The notes: generated from the letters alone by a model not told the origin. Positions 26,559-35,485 are shown, counted from the stretch's first letter. The stretch: 64,000 nt of DNA from Noviherbaspirillum aerium (GCF_008929045.1 NZ_VFAH01000008.1:62001-126000); one strand, 5' to 3'. Program-made: numbers and translations.

Positions 26559-27892
26559 ATGTAAGAAAATTTTCTGCCAGTTCGTCGCGTGACGCATGGC
26601 GCCAGGTGCGTGAAGCCCTTGGTCCGGATGCAGTCATCCTCTCCAACAGGACCATCAACGGCATGATCGAGATCCTGGCGATGGCGCCGGAAGACATGTC
26701 CTCGCTGTCCGAACCGGTGGTGGAAAGACCGGCGCTGTCGGAGTCGACGCTGGCCGCCTTCGGTGCCAGCCGTGCGCAGGAGCCCGCGGCAAGGTCCGCG
26801 CCTGCCTCCTCCATGAAATCGTCGTCCGACGACAACCAGGCCGCCAATCTGGCCGATGCCATCGCCGCCAGCCGCGACAGCCGGGACAGCCGCGATGCGG
26901 CACCGGCTGCACAGAGCGGCGCGGAACTGGCTCAGGTGATGGACGAACTGCGTTCGATGCGCGGCATGCTCGAATCGCAGCTGGCCGAGATCGCCTGGAG
27001 CGCCCAGCAGAAACGCGAACCGGCCAAGGCCGCCGTCATGCGCGAGCTGCTGTCGGCCGGCTTCAGCGCCAGCCTGGCGCGCTACCTGACGCAGAACCTG
27101 CCGAAGAACGAGACGGCCGAGAACTGCCTGGCCTGGGTCAAGTCGGTGCTGTCGCGCAATCTCAGCATCATCGGCAACGAAAACGAGATCCTCGACAAGG
27201 GCGGCGTCTATGCGCTGGTCGGGCCCACCGGCGTCGGCAAGACCACCACTACCGCCAAGCTCGCGGCACGCTGCGTGATGCGCCACGGCGCCGGCAAGCT
27301 GGCCCTGATCACCACCGACGGCTATCGTATCGGCGGTTATGAACAGCTGCGCATCTACGGCAAGATCCTCGGCGTGATGGTGCACTCGGTCAAGGATGAA
27401 ACCGACCTGCGCATCGCGCTCGACGAATTGAAGAACAAGCACACCGTGCTGATCGATACCGTCGGCATGGGGCAGCGCGACAAGATGGTGGCCGAACAGA
27501 TCGCGATGCTCTCCGGCACCGAATCCACGGTCAAGCGCCTGCTTTGCCTGTCGGCCACGTCCACCGGCGAAACCCTGAACGAAGTCGTGCGTTCCTATCA
27601 GGGCGGCGGCCTGGCCGGCTGCATCATGACCAAGCTCGACGAAGCGGCAACGGTGGGCAATGTGCTGGACGTGATGATCCGCCAGAAGCTCAGCCTCTAC
27701 TATGTGGCCAACGGCCAGCGGGTACCGGAAGACTTGCATGTTCCCAATGCCCATTACCTGGTCGACCGCGCCTTCAAGCTCAAGCGCGAGACAGCGCCGT
27801 TCCAGTATTCCGACGAGGAACTGCCGCTGGTCATCGCCAATACGGCGCATGCCATGAACGACAAGAGCCTGCGCGAGGTGACACTTGGCTAG
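26555..27892 (+). CDS. flhF: Flagellar-placement SRP-type GTPase FlhF
   Basis: A 445-residue protein: a basic N-terminal B domain (MNVRKFSASSSRDAWRQVREALG), a variable Ser/Ala/Asp-rich linker with a short SRD repeat near 108-116, and the NG GTPase domain with P-loop VGPTGVGKTTTTAKLAAR (about 223-240), IDTVGMGQRD and TKLDEA motifs. FlhF marks the pole for flagellum assembly and is switched off by FlhG-stimulated GTP hydrolysis. It overlaps both flhA and flhG. Its presence suggests a polar flagellum. Confidence 0.96.
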   Translation: MNVRKFSASSSRDAWRQVREALGPDAVILSNRTINGMIEILAMAPEDMSSLSEPVVERPALSESTLAAFGASRAQEPAARSAPASSMKSSSDDNQAANLADAIAASRDSRDSRDAAPAAQSGAELAQVMDELRSMRGMLESQLAEIAWSAQQKREPAKAAVMRELLSAGFSASLARYLTQNLPKNETAENCLAWVKSVLSRNLSIIGNENEILDKGGVYALVGPTGVGKTTTTAKLAARCVMRHGAGKLALITTDGYRIGGYEQLRIYGKILGVMVHSVKDETDLRIALDELKNKHTVLIDTVGMGQRDKMVAEQIAMLSGTESTVKRLLCLSATSTGETLNEVVRSYQGGGLAGCIMTKLDEAATVGNVLDVMIRQKLSLYYVANGQRVPEDLHVPNAHYLVDRAFKLKRETAPFQYSDEELPLVIANTAHAMNDKSLREVTLG

Positions 27893-28694
27893 TTTCGATT
27901 TCGATCAGGCCGAAGGCCTGCGCCGCATGCTGGCCGGTCCGAAGCCGCGCGTCTTCACCTTTCTCTCGGCCGCCTCCGCCGAAGAAAAAGGAGCAATGCT
28001 GGTGAACCTCGGCGCATCGCTCGCGCAGGCGGGAAGGGATGTGCTGCTGTTCGACGCCTGCGTGGCCTCGGAAGGCATCGCTTCGCGTCTCAGCGGGCTG
28101 CGCGGCAGCTCGCTGCTGCAGGCGGCGCAGCAGGAACGCGCCTTTGACGATGTGATGCATTCCATGCCGCAGGGCTTCAGCGTCGCCGCACTCAAGCGCG
28201 GCATGCAGAAGCTGCCGGAAACCGGCAGCGATGGGGCCCGCCACCTGGACGATGCCTTCGACGTGCTGGCCAAGCGCGCCGATATCGTCGTCGTCGATGC
28301 CGAGCTCGACAAGAATGATGCCTTTCCGATCCCGGGGCTGGCGGATACCGAAATCGTGGTGCAGGTATCGAACAGTCCGGCCTCGATCAAGGCCGCCTAT
28401 ACCCTGATCAAGCGCGTCAACGGCCAGCTGGGCCGCCGTCCGTTCAGCCTGCTGGTGACCGGCGCGTCCGACAAGGAAGCGCAGGTGGTCTACCAGAACA
28501 TGGCGCAGGCGGCCAACCGTTATCTCGCGGTCAAGCTCAATTCCATGGGCTCGGTGCCTCCCGATGAACACCTGAAGAAAGCCATGCATCTCGGCCGTGC
28601 GGTGGTCGATGCCTTTCCGCTGGCAGGCGCATCCGTTGCCTTCCGCCGACTCGCCGGAAAGTTCGTATTGTCCGATGCGGCCGCGGCGGGCTAA
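27885..28694 (+). CDS. flhG: FlhG-like flagellar number regulator with decayed ATP-binding site
   Basis: A 269-residue MinD/ParA-fold protein. The N-terminus keeps DQAEGLR (residues 7-13), the motif by which FlhG stimulates the FlhF GTPase. The P-loop is lost: where FlhG has KGGVGKT this protein has residues 30-36 ASAEEKG, so only one lysine survives, and the usual DADLGLAN reads FDACVASEG. The rest of the fold (IVVVDAELD, VVQVSNSPASIKAAYTLIK, LLVTGASDK) is kept. It should therefore not bind ATP or cycle between membrane and cytosol as canonical FlhG does. The start is TTG at 27885, overlapping flhF by 8 bases. Confidence 0.85.
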   Translation: MASFDFDQAEGLRRMLAGPKPRVFTFLSAASAEEKGAMLVNLGASLAQAGRDVLLFDACVASEGIASRLSGLRGSSLLQAAQQERAFDDVMHSMPQGFSVAALKRGMQKLPETGSDGARHLDDAFDVLAKRADIVVVDAELDKNDAFPIPGLADTEIVVQVSNSPASIKAAYTLIKRVNGQLGRRPFSLLVTGASDKEAQVVYQNMAQAANRYLAVKLNSMGSVPPDEHLKKAMHLGRAVVDAFPLAGASVAFRRLAGKFVLSDAAAAG

Positions 28695-28747
28695 CATGGC
28701 ATTTCTGGGATGGATGCCCACATGGACATCCGAAACGAATCAACACA

Positions 28748-29479
28748 ATGTATACCGTTAGCGGAAAATCCGACAAGAACCACTTGCTGGAAATGCATGC
28801 TCCGCTGGTCAAGCGTCTGGCCCACCAGATGAAAGCGAAGCTGCCTCCCAGCGTTGAAGTCGACGACCTGATTCAGGCCGGCATGATCGGTTTGCTGGAC
28901 GCGGTGAACCGCTATGAGGAAACGCATGGCGCCCAGTTCGAAACCTATGCGGTGCAGCGCATACGCGGCGCGATGCTCGATGAACTGCGCAGCAGCGACT
29001 GGCTGCCGCGCAGCATCCGGCAGAACATGCGCAAGATCGAAGAGGCGATGAACAAGGTGCAGCAGCGTCTCGGGCGTCCTCCCAAGGAAGCCGAGATCGC
29101 CGGCGAGCTGAAGATGTCGCTGGCGGACTACCAGGAACTCCTGACCGAGGGCAGCGGCCACCAGCTGGTGTACTACGAGGATTTCCACGAAAAGGACGAA
29201 AACGAGCACTTCCTCGACCGCTATTGCGTCGACGAGTCCAGCGACCCCCTGCAGAGCCTGATGAACGGCGGTTTCCGCCAGGCGGTGATCCATGCCATCG
29301 AAGCCTTGCCGGAACGCGAGAAAATCCTCATGGGGCTCTACTATGAGCAGGAAATGAACCTGAAGGAAATCGGCGCCGTCATGGGCGTGTCCGAGTCGCG
29401 CGTTTGCCAGCTGCACAGCCAGGCCATTGCGCGCATGCGGGCACGGTTGAAGGAACAGGCATGGACCGGGCTGGCCTAG
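28748..29479 (+). CDS. fliA: Flagellar sigma factor FliA (sigma-28)
   Basis: A 243-residue sigma factor with region 2 (VDDLIQAGMIGLLDAVNRYEE and GAQFETYAVQRIRGAMLDELR), region 3 (KVQQRLGRPPKEAEIAGEL) and region 4 helix-turn-helix (LKEIGAVMGVSESRVCQLHSQAIARMR). It directs RNA polymerase to late flagellar and chemotaxis promoters, nine candidates of which are listed here, and is held inactive by FlgM. It lies 53 bases after flhG and is the last gene of the flhB-flhA-flhF-flhG-fliA run, as in other betaproteobacteria. Confidence 0.98.
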   Translation: MYTVSGKSDKNHLLEMHAPLVKRLAHQMKAKLPPSVEVDDLIQAGMIGLLDAVNRYEETHGAQFETYAVQRIRGAMLDELRSSDWLPRSIRQNMRKIEEAMNKVQQRLGRPPKEAEIAGELKMSLADYQELLTEGSGHQLVYYEDFHEKDENEHFLDRYCVDESSDPLQSLMNGGFRQAVIHAIEALPEREKILMGLYYEQEMNLKEIGAVMGVSESRVCQLHSQAIARMRARLKEQAWTGLA

Positions 29480-29945
29480 CCTGAACCCGGAGCGGATTGC
29501 AGGTGAATGGCCCGTCGCCTCCGCTTGCCCCTTGCCCTGCATCTCAAGGCAAACCAAACATCGCCTAGCCCTGTTGTTGCCATCCCGATCCAGTCTTCGA
29601 CAAAGCGGGGCAGGCAAGCCGGGCAGCAGCTCGGGCGAGCGATGGTTCGCCGTGCCGGCGACCTGATGCGCAATCAATCATCCGAAGGGAAAGAACGAAA
29701 CCGGCAAGCCCGAACCGGGGTGGCATTCATGATGCCGTCGAATCTGTCCCATACGGGAAATGAGGAATGCGACAAGTGCGACAAGTGCGACAAGTGCGAC
29801 GAGTGCTGTTGCCGCGCTGGAAGCGGAAGCAGGAACTGCGGGTAGGGGAAGGAAAGGGCGGGTCAGGTGCAGGCGGCCGCGGTGCCGCCTTTGAGGGTGT
29901 CTCGGCCCTTATTCAGCTATCGTTGAGCTGTCATTCAGAAGTTGT
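29480..29945. other. Convergent intergenic region between fliA and flgN
   Basis: About 465 bases. It contains four tandem 9-base units at 29768-29803 and no convincing terminator hairpin with a T-tract. A plus-strand open frame through the repeat would encode a Cys-Asp-Lys repeat (CDKCDKCDKCDECCC), but it has no ribosome binding site of note and no other protein character. I see no gene here. Confidence 0.5.
29768..29803 (+). repeat. Tandem 9-base repeat, four units
   Basis: TGCGACAAG occurs three times in a row and once as TGCGACGAG. It lies in a gene-free convergent region, so copy-number changes would probably be neutral; it could serve as a strain marker. Confidence 0.9.
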
Positions 29946-30416
29946 TCAGCCGACCACCAGGGTACGGTTACCGCCGGCGGAGGTCGTCTGACCGCTCGGG
30001 CCGTACATCGTGCCGCCGCGCTGATTGCCCTGCAGAACGCTCAGCGCATCCTGGTTGCGTGCCATGTGCTGGCCGATCAGCAGGCCGTTGCTGCGGTTGA
30101 GTTCCTTGGCGTCGCGAGCCAGATTCAGCAGATCGCCCCATGCCCGGGCGGCGTCGGCGGGGGCGCTCTTCACCCAGGCCTGCATGCCGGATTCGTCGGC
30201 GCTGTAGCCAGCGGTGCCGAGGCTGCGATGGCGCGCCAGCGCCAGTTCGGTCATGCGGGCGACGATCTTCGCCTTGTCTTCGGTAACCGCGGTCAATCCT
30301 TCCAAATCGGCCTGGATCAAATGTTCCTGCTCTTGTTTCAGCAGTTGCAGCAGGGCGGCGCCTGCGGCGATTTCTTCATTCAGGCTGATGCCGGGATGGC
30401 TTTCGGGCTTGTGCAT
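29946..30416 (-). CDS. flgN: Flagellar export chaperone FlgN (for FlgK/FlgL)
   Basis: A 156-residue helical protein with the FlgN pattern: an N-terminal helix pair (LNEEIAAGAALLQLLKQEQEHLIQADLEGLTAVTEDKAKIVARMTELA) and a C-terminal amphipathic part with NRSNGLLIGQHM, the substrate-binding helix. FlgN guides the hook-filament junction proteins FlgK and FlgL to FlhA. It follows flgM by 30 bases in the same direction. The Gly/Ser/Gln-rich end is variable. Confidence 0.9.
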   Translation of the reverse strand: MHKPESHPGISLNEEIAAGAALLQLLKQEQEHLIQADLEGLTAVTEDKAKIVARMTELALARHRSLGTAGYSADESGMQAWVKSAPADAARAWGDLLNLARDAKELNRSNGLLIGQHMARNQDALSVLQGNQRGGTMYGPSGQTTSAGGNRTLVVG

Positions 30417-30446
30417 GACTTTTTGCCTTGCTGATGACTCTGGATG

Positions 30447-30749
30447 CTATTTGCGGCTGCTGATCAGGTCCTTGACCGAATCGAGCAGGCCATTGGCCAC
30501 CTTATCGGGATCGACCTTGAACGTGCCGTTGGCGATGGCCGCCTTGATTTCTTCCACCTTTTCGGCATCGAACACGCCGCCGGCACTCGCCAGGGTGAGC
30601 GACTGCGCGGTCGTCGACAGGCGAACGCTGTCGGTTTCGGCAGGAGTCGTACTGACCCCCGCCGATTTTTCGGCACCCTTGCCGGTGCGGGTCGGTGCGG
30701 TGGGCAGGCCCGCACCACCGGTTTTCTTCAACGGCTCATCGATTTTCAC
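30447..30749 (-). CDS. flgM: Anti-sigma-28 factor FlgM
   Basis: A 100-residue protein with a disordered N-terminal half (KKTGGAGLPTAPTRTG) and the C-terminal FliA-binding helices (VFDAEKVEEIKAAIANGTFKVDPDKVANGLLDSVKDL). FlgM holds FliA inactive until the hook is finished and it is exported. The start is a GTG at 30749, preceded by AAGGA. It has its own sigma-28 promoter (30796-30822), giving the usual negative feedback, and is followed by flgN. Confidence 0.95.
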   Translation of the reverse strand: MKIDEPLKKTGGAGLPTAPTRTGKGAEKSAGVSTTPAETDSVRLSTTAQSLTLASAGGVFDAEKVEEIKAAIANGTFKVDPDKVANGLLDSVKDLISSRK

Positions 30750-30795
30750 GGCAATTCCTTAGCTGTTTGCGGTTCTACGGTTCTTGTCACATGGT

Positions 30796-30822
30796 CTATC
30801 GACCCGATCCGGGAAAACTTTA
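30796..30822 (-). promoter_or_regulatory. Predicted sigma-28 (FliA) promoter of flgMN
   Basis: On the minus strand: TAAAGTTT-N11-GTCGATAG. The -35 is a perfect match and the -10 matches 6 of 8 bases. It lies 47 bases before the flgM start, between flgA and flgM, as in other flagellar systems. Confidence 0.75.
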
Positions 30823-30877
30823 GCGCTGAATTCAAACAGATTGAAAATATTTTCATTTTGGTCAACAAGTGCGCCGA

Positions 30878-31624
30878 TCAGTACGTCACTTCCACGATGC
30901 CGCCAGTCTTTGCAACGCCGCTGACGACCTGTCCGGAGGCGGTGCGGGCTTGTGCGATCTGACCTTCGGAAGCGTTGTTTAGTGCCCGGCCTTCGGCGGA
31001 AACCTGAAAGCCGGGGCCGGCGGAAACGACGCGCACCGTCTGCCCCTGCTGGACCGCTGCCTGGCTGCGCAACGCGTCGCCGCGGAGCGGGGTGCCGGCG
31101 GCAAGAGAAAGGGCGACGGTGCGGCCGACCGCCTGTCCGGGATCGGTCACGATGCCGGCCGGCAGCGCAGTCAGGTCGCCCCTGATGCGGGTCACATCGT
31201 TCGGGCCGATCAACTGTCCCTGTGCAAGCGGTGCGGCGGCGATCAGGTATTCGCCGATGACCTGTACCGTCGAGGCGACATAAATTGTCCAGGGCGAGGG
31301 CGCGGTGCAGCGCACGCCGACCGTGGTTTTCCCCCACGCGCGGCTGCCGTTGGGCAGGAAGGCTTCGGGCGCGGCGCAGGCGGGCAGGTTGGCGCGCGCA
31401 TCGATCTGGCCGACGCTCACGTTGACCTGTCCGGGCAAGCCGGCGCTCTGGATGCGCAGGAACTGTTCGACCGTCTGGCGCAGTGCCGCCGTGTCCTGAC
31501 GCTGTACGACGGTTGCGGCGGGCACGGCCGGCGCCGCGGAAACGGCGGTCTGCGCGCCGGCTTGCCCGGCGGTGGCGGCCAGGAGCCAGAGGGCGGTTAG
31601 CAGTGCTGATGCGGATGGTTTCAT
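30878..31624 (-). CDS. flgA: P-ring assembly chaperone FlgA
   Basis: A 248-residue periplasmic protein with a signal peptide (about 1-24, ending AGAQ) and the C-terminal SAF-type domain (about 120-245: EYLIAAAPLAQGQLIGPNDVTRIRGDL through QTVRVVSAGPGFQVSAEGRAL). FlgA helps FlgI assemble into the P ring. It is divergent from flgB, and the 208 bases between them should hold the class II promoters for both directions. Confidence 0.94.
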   Translation of the reverse strand: MKPSASALLTALWLLAATAGQAGAQTAVSAAPAVPAATVVQRQDTAALRQTVEQFLRIQSAGLPGQVNVSVGQIDARANLPACAAPEAFLPNGSRAWGKTTVGVRCTAPSPWTIYVASTVQVIGEYLIAAAPLAQGQLIGPNDVTRIRGDLTALPAGIVTDPGQAVGRTVALSLAAGTPLRGDALRSQAAVQQGQTVRVVSAGPGFQVSAEGRALNNASEGQIAQARTASGQVVSGVAKTGGIVEVTY

Positions 31625-31832
31625 GTCGGCCGGAATGCGGGACTATACAAGACTGTCTGGCCAGAATCTTACCCACGCCGCCCGCAATCAAAAGGATGAA
31701 AAGGGAAGGCTTTCAGAGTCTTATTGCGCGATCGATGCGACTTTTGCATCCGTATGATCCAGCCTATGTCAATCCATCAATGGCCGCATCGCGTAGGCGG
31801 CTGGTCGGGGTTTTGAGTTGCGGGGGTTTGAA

Positions 31833-32324
31833 ATGATAGGAAAGCTGGACGAGGCATTGCGGTTCCACCAGACGGCACTGAGCTTGCGCTCCGAGAGGCA
31901 ACAGGTGCTGGCGTCGAATATTGCGAATGCGGATACGCCGAACTACAAGGCGCGCGACGTCGATTTCAACGCGGCGCTCAAGCAGGCGCTCGGTCCCGGC
32001 GCCACGCCAACGGCGCCGGCAGCGGCGGCTTTGTCATCTGCGGGAGGAGCCGCCAAGCCGGCATTGAACTCGCTCGCGGTGGCGCTCGCGCGCACCTCCG
32101 CAGCCCATCTGTCCGGCAATGCCGGCGCCACCACTGCCACCACCGCCAGCGGCGCCCAGCTGATGTACCGGCAGACGGCGGTGCAGGGCAATGTCGACGG
32201 CAATACGGTCGACATGGATGTGGAGCGCAACCAGTTCGCCGACAACGCGCTTCGCTATGAAGCCGGCGTCACCTTCGCCAGCGGGCAGATCAAGACGCTG
32301 CTCACCGCAGTCACGGGACAATAA
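31833..32324 (+). CDS. flgB: Flagellar proximal rod protein FlgB
   Basis: A 163-residue rod protein with the N-terminal rod motif [25 protein letters not shown] and a C-terminal helix for coiled-coil packing ([20 protein letters not shown]). The middle is Ala- and Pro-rich and longer than in E. coli (about 138 residues). ATG at 31833 gives [16 protein letters not shown], the family start; a TTG five codons upstream is in frame. First gene of flgBCDEFGHIJ; flgC starts 2 bases after its stop. Confidence 0.95.
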   Translation: MIGKLDEALRFHQTALSLRSERQQVLASNIANADTPNYKARDVDFNAALKQALGPGATPTAPAAAALSSAGGAAKPALNSLAVALARTSAAHLSGNAGATTATTASGAQLMYRQTAVQGNVDGNTVDMDVERNQFADNALRYEAGVTFASGQIKTLLTAVTGQ

Positions 32325-32326
32325 TC

Positions 32327-32731
32327 ATGTCGCTATTTAACATTTTCAACGTGGCCGGCTCCGCCATGAGCGCCCAGGGCCAGCGCCTCAACACCGTGGC
32401 CAGCAACATCGCCAACGCCGACAGCACCACCAGTTCGACCGGCGAAGTCTATCGTGCCAAGCAGGTGGTGTTCCAGGTCGAACCCACCAGGAACCCCGGC
32501 GCCGCCGGCGTCAAGGTGCAGCAGGTGGTCGAGGACAAGACGCCGCCCAAGATGGTCTATGACCCGAAGCATCCGCAGGCCGACGAGAAGGGGTATGTCG
32601 CCATGCCGAACGTGAACGTGGTGGAAGAGATGGTCAACATGATTTCGGCTTCGCGTTCCTACCAGACGAACGTGGAAACCATGAACGCAGCCAAGACCAT
32701 GCTGCTCAAAACCCTGACCCTTGGTCAGTGA
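32327..32731 (+). CDS. flgC: Flagellar proximal rod protein FlgC
   Basis: A 134-residue rod protein with the N-terminal motif [19 protein letters not shown] and the C-terminal motif [37 protein letters not shown] shared by all axial rod and hook proteins. The length matches the family. It is exported without cleavage by the flagellar type III system and follows flgB immediately. Confidence 0.97.
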   Translation: MSLFNIFNVAGSAMSAQGQRLNTVASNIANADSTTSSTGEVYRAKQVVFQVEPTRNPGAAGVKVQQVVEDKTPPKMVYDPKHPQADEKGYVAMPNVNVVEEMVNMISASRSYQTNVETMNAAKTMLLKTLTLGQ

Positions 32732-32745
32732 GATAGGAGGGCGGG

Positions 32746-33414
32746 ATGACGACAGTACAGACGAACAATACGACGAGTGATGCGTTCGCGGCTTCCGGTG
32801 CCGCGAAGAAGCCGACCAATACGACGCAGGAAGCACAGGATCGCTTCATGACACTGCTCGTCACTCAGATGAAAAATCAGGATCCTCTTAATCCTCTCGA
32901 TAATGCGCAAGTCACCAGCCAGCTTGCTCAACTGTCGACTGTCACCGGGATTGACAAGCTCAATACGACACTCCAGGCGCTGCAGGGAAGCTATCAGGCG
33001 AGCCAGTCCCTGCAGGCCGCCAGTTTGATTGGGCACGGTGTGCTGACGACTGGATCAAGCATTGCGCTTAAGGAAAGCAAGGCGGTATTCGGCATCGAGC
33101 TTAGCGACGCTGCTGATTCTGTCGAAATTTCGGTTCTTAACAGCTCCGGAGCCCTTGTGCGTAGCATCAAGCTGGACGGACAGGACGCAGGAGTGATCCC
33201 ATTAGCATGGGATGGCAAGGCGGATAACGGATCCGTGGCGGCGGACGGCCGGTACACCTTTGAGGTAAAAGCGCTCCGAGGTGGCGAAAAGGTGTCCGCA
33301 ACCCCGTTATCGTACGGTGACGTGTTGAGTGTGACGACCGGAGCACAAGGCGTGCTGGTCAATCTCCCCGGCCGTGAACCTGTCAAGTTGGCTGACATTC
33401 GTCAGATTATTTAA
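32746..33414 (+). CDS. flgD: Hook-capping protein FlgD
   Basis: A 222-residue protein: an N-terminal export region with the characteristic FMTLLVTQMKNQDPLNPLDNAQVTSQLAQLSTV segment (about 30-65) and C-terminal Ig-like/tudor-type domains (VPLAWDGKADNGSVAADGRYTFEV). FlgD caps the growing hook and guides FlgE. It starts 14 bases after flgC behind GGAGG. From this gene on, base composition becomes clearly less G+C-rich than in flgC and upstream. Confidence 0.96.
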   Translation: MTTVQTNNTTSDAFAASGAAKKPTNTTQEAQDRFMTLLVTQMKNQDPLNPLDNAQVTSQLAQLSTVTGIDKLNTTLQALQGSYQASQSLQAASLIGHGVLTTGSSIALKESKAVFGIELSDAADSVEISVLNSSGALVRSIKLDGQDAGVIPLAWDGKADNGSVAADGRYTFEVKALRGGEKVSATPLSYGDVLSVTTGAQGVLVNLPGREPVKLADIRQII

Positions 33415-33454
33415 TAAATACATAGCGGTCACCCCATAATGCAAGGAGCGTGAA

Positions 33455-34696
33455 ATGAGTTTTCAGCAAGGTTTGAGCGGTTTGAACGCAGCGTCCAAGA
33501 CGCTAGAGGCTATTGGAAATAATATTGCGAATACCAATACGGCCGGCTTCAAGAGTTCCCAAGTCCAGTTCGCAGATGTGTATGCTAATTCCCTGACAGG
33601 CGGTGGCAGTCAGAACGGTATCGGAACAAAGGTTGCCGGTATCTCGCAGCAGTTCACTCAAGGCAACATCTCTGGAACGAACAATCCGCTCGACATGGCG
33701 GTGAACGGCAACGGCTTTTTCAAGCTTCAAGGCACCGATGGCGTGCCGGTGTATAGCCGCAACGGGCAATTCACCTTGGACCGCGTCGGCAATATCGTCA
33801 ATTCGAGCGGTGCGCAGCTCATGGGCTACCTTCCAAATGCCGCAGGTACTATTGGTGCCGGTGAGCGGACGAAAACCTTTCCGCTCAAGATCGATCTGTC
33901 AGCGGATAGTCCACCCAATCCGACGAGCGAACTTACCACCGCGGTTAATCTTGATTCGCGCGAAACGCAGCCTGCCGTTGCATTCGATCCGGCGGTAAGG
34001 GCTGCCGGCACATACAACAGTGCAAGCTCGGCGACAGTCTACGATTCAAAAGGCGTTCCCCACGTAATGGAGACGTTCTATGTCAAGCAAAATGCACCGG
34101 CTCCGTCAGGCAGCTGGAACGTCTTTGCCCGAATGGATACCGAAACTACCGCAAGACAGATCAGCACGCTGACGTTTAATGCCGACGGGTCATTCAACAC
34201 CCAAACTGATGCTGCTCCCATGCCTACCTTTCCCGGAGCATCCGGTGCGAACCCGATTAGTATCGATTTCGACTTCAGCAAAAGTACCGAGTTCGGCGTG
34301 GCATTCAGTGTAAATTCCATCAATCAAAATGGATTCGCACCGGGACAACTGTCTTCCTATTCCATCGACTCGTCAGGTACGATATTCGGCCGCTACAGCA
34401 ACGGCCAGTCGAAAGTCCTTGGTCAGGTCGTGCTCTCCACCTTCCCCAATCCCAATGGACTGCAACCATTGGGCAACAACGTTTGGCAGTCGACCTTTGC
34501 TTCGAACGACGCAGTCGAAAACCAGCCCGGCGAGGGAGACAACGGCGTAATACAGTCGTCCGCAGTGGAAGACTCGAATGTCGACATGACCGCTGAACTG
34601 GTCAACATGATTACCGCACAGCGCGTCTACCAGGCGAATGCACAAACGATCAAAACGCAGGATCAGGTGTTGCAGACCTTGGTAAATCTGCGGTGA
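33455..34696 (+). CDS. flgE: Flagellar hook protein FlgE
   Basis: A 413-residue axial protein with the N-terminal motif LSGLNAASKTLEAIGNNIANTNTAGFKSS, the D1/D2 variable part, and the C-terminal motif SSAVEDSNVDMTAELVNMITAQRVYQANAQTIKTQDQVLQTL. It polymerises into the curved hook that transmits torque. GGAG lies before the ATG. Length is near the 402 residues of E. coli. Confidence 0.97.
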   Translation: MSFQQGLSGLNAASKTLEAIGNNIANTNTAGFKSSQVQFADVYANSLTGGGSQNGIGTKVAGISQQFTQGNISGTNNPLDMAVNGNGFFKLQGTDGVPVYSRNGQFTLDRVGNIVNSSGAQLMGYLPNAAGTIGAGERTKTFPLKIDLSADSPPNPTSELTTAVNLDSRETQPAVAFDPAVRAAGTYNSASSATVYDSKGVPHVMETFYVKQNAPAPSGSWNVFARMDTETTARQISTLTFNADGSFNTQTDAAPMPTFPGASGANPISIDFDFSKSTEFGVAFSVNSINQNGFAPGQLSSYSIDSSGTIFGRYSNGQSKVLGQVVLSTFPNPNGLQPLGNNVWQSTFASNDAVENQPGEGDNGVIQSSAVEDSNVDMTAELVNMITAQRVYQANAQTIKTQDQVLQTLVNLR

Positions 34697-34741
34697 TTGA
34701 CCGCCTTCTGACGCACTAGAGACTTGAGATAAGGAAGAAGC

Positions 34742-35485
34742 ATGGATCGCCTTATTTACACGGCAATGACCGGCGCGAAACATATCCTGGAAAAGCAGGC
34801 AACGACGTCGCACAACCTTGCCAATGCAACGACCACCGGCTTTCGTGCGCAGATTGATTCATTCCGTGCCGTTCCGGTTGTCGGCGCACAGCTGCCGACA
34901 CGCTCTTTCGTCGTCGATGCAACCGTAGGGTCCGATTTCGCAGCCGGACCCATTCAACAGACGGGGCGAGACATGGATGTTGCAGTGCAAGGCAAAGGGT
35001 GGATCACGCTGCAGCTGGAGGACGGGACCGAAGCGTTTACCCGCAATGGCAGCCTGCAAACGAGCGAGAACGGTATCTTGCAGACGCATGACGGAATTCC
35101 CGTAATGGGCGATGGAGGCCCGATCGCCATTCCGCCGGACGTGCGCGTTAGTGTAGCGAGTGACGGCACGGTGTCAGCAATCCCTACTGGCTTCAAGCCC
35201 GGCGCGACCACTGTGCTGGGACGCATCAAACTTGTCAATCCGCCGGAGGAATCTATAGTGCGAGGCGACGACGGGCTGTTTCGCACGAGGGATGGCGCGC
35301 CTGCCGATGTGGATGGCAATGTCATGCTGCTGGGCGGGGCGCTTGAAGGAAGCAATGTCAATGTGGTGAGTGCGATGGTGGATATGATTTCTCTCGCACG
35401 GCAGTTTGAAGCTCACATGAACCTGCTGAAGAATGTCGAAAGCAATGAGACCAAAGCCGCGCAGCTTCTCTCTTTGACGGGTTGA
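34742..35485 (+). CDS. flgF: Flagellar rod protein FlgF
   Basis: A 247-residue rod protein: MDRLIYTAMTGAKHILEKQATTSHNLANATTTGFRAQ at the N-terminus and EGSNVNVVSAMVDMISLARQFEAHMNLLKNVE at the C-terminus. It forms part of the proximal rod between FlgB/C and FlgG. The length equals the family norm (about 250). It lies between flgE and flgG. Confidence 0.96.
   Translation: MDRLIYTAMTGAKHILEKQATTSHNLANATTTGFRAQIDSFRAVPVVGAQLPTRSFVVDATVGSDFAAGPIQQTGRDMDVAVQGKGWITLQLEDGTEAFTRNGSLQTSENGILQTHDGIPVMGDGGPIAIPPDVRVSVASDGTVSAIPTGFKPGATTVLGRIKLVNPPEESIVRGDDGLFRTRDGAPADVDGNVMLLGGALEGSNVNVVSAMVDMISLARQFEAHMNLLKNVESNETKAAQLLSLTG

Noticed and set aside
29768-29803. Possible CRISPR-like repeat
   Set aside because: Units are only 9 bases and directly adjacent without spacers.
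29507-29845. Plus-strand frame with a Cys-Asp-Lys repeat tail
   Set aside because: Most of it has the composition of random G+C-rich sequence and the repeat explains the rest; kept only as a low-interest finding.
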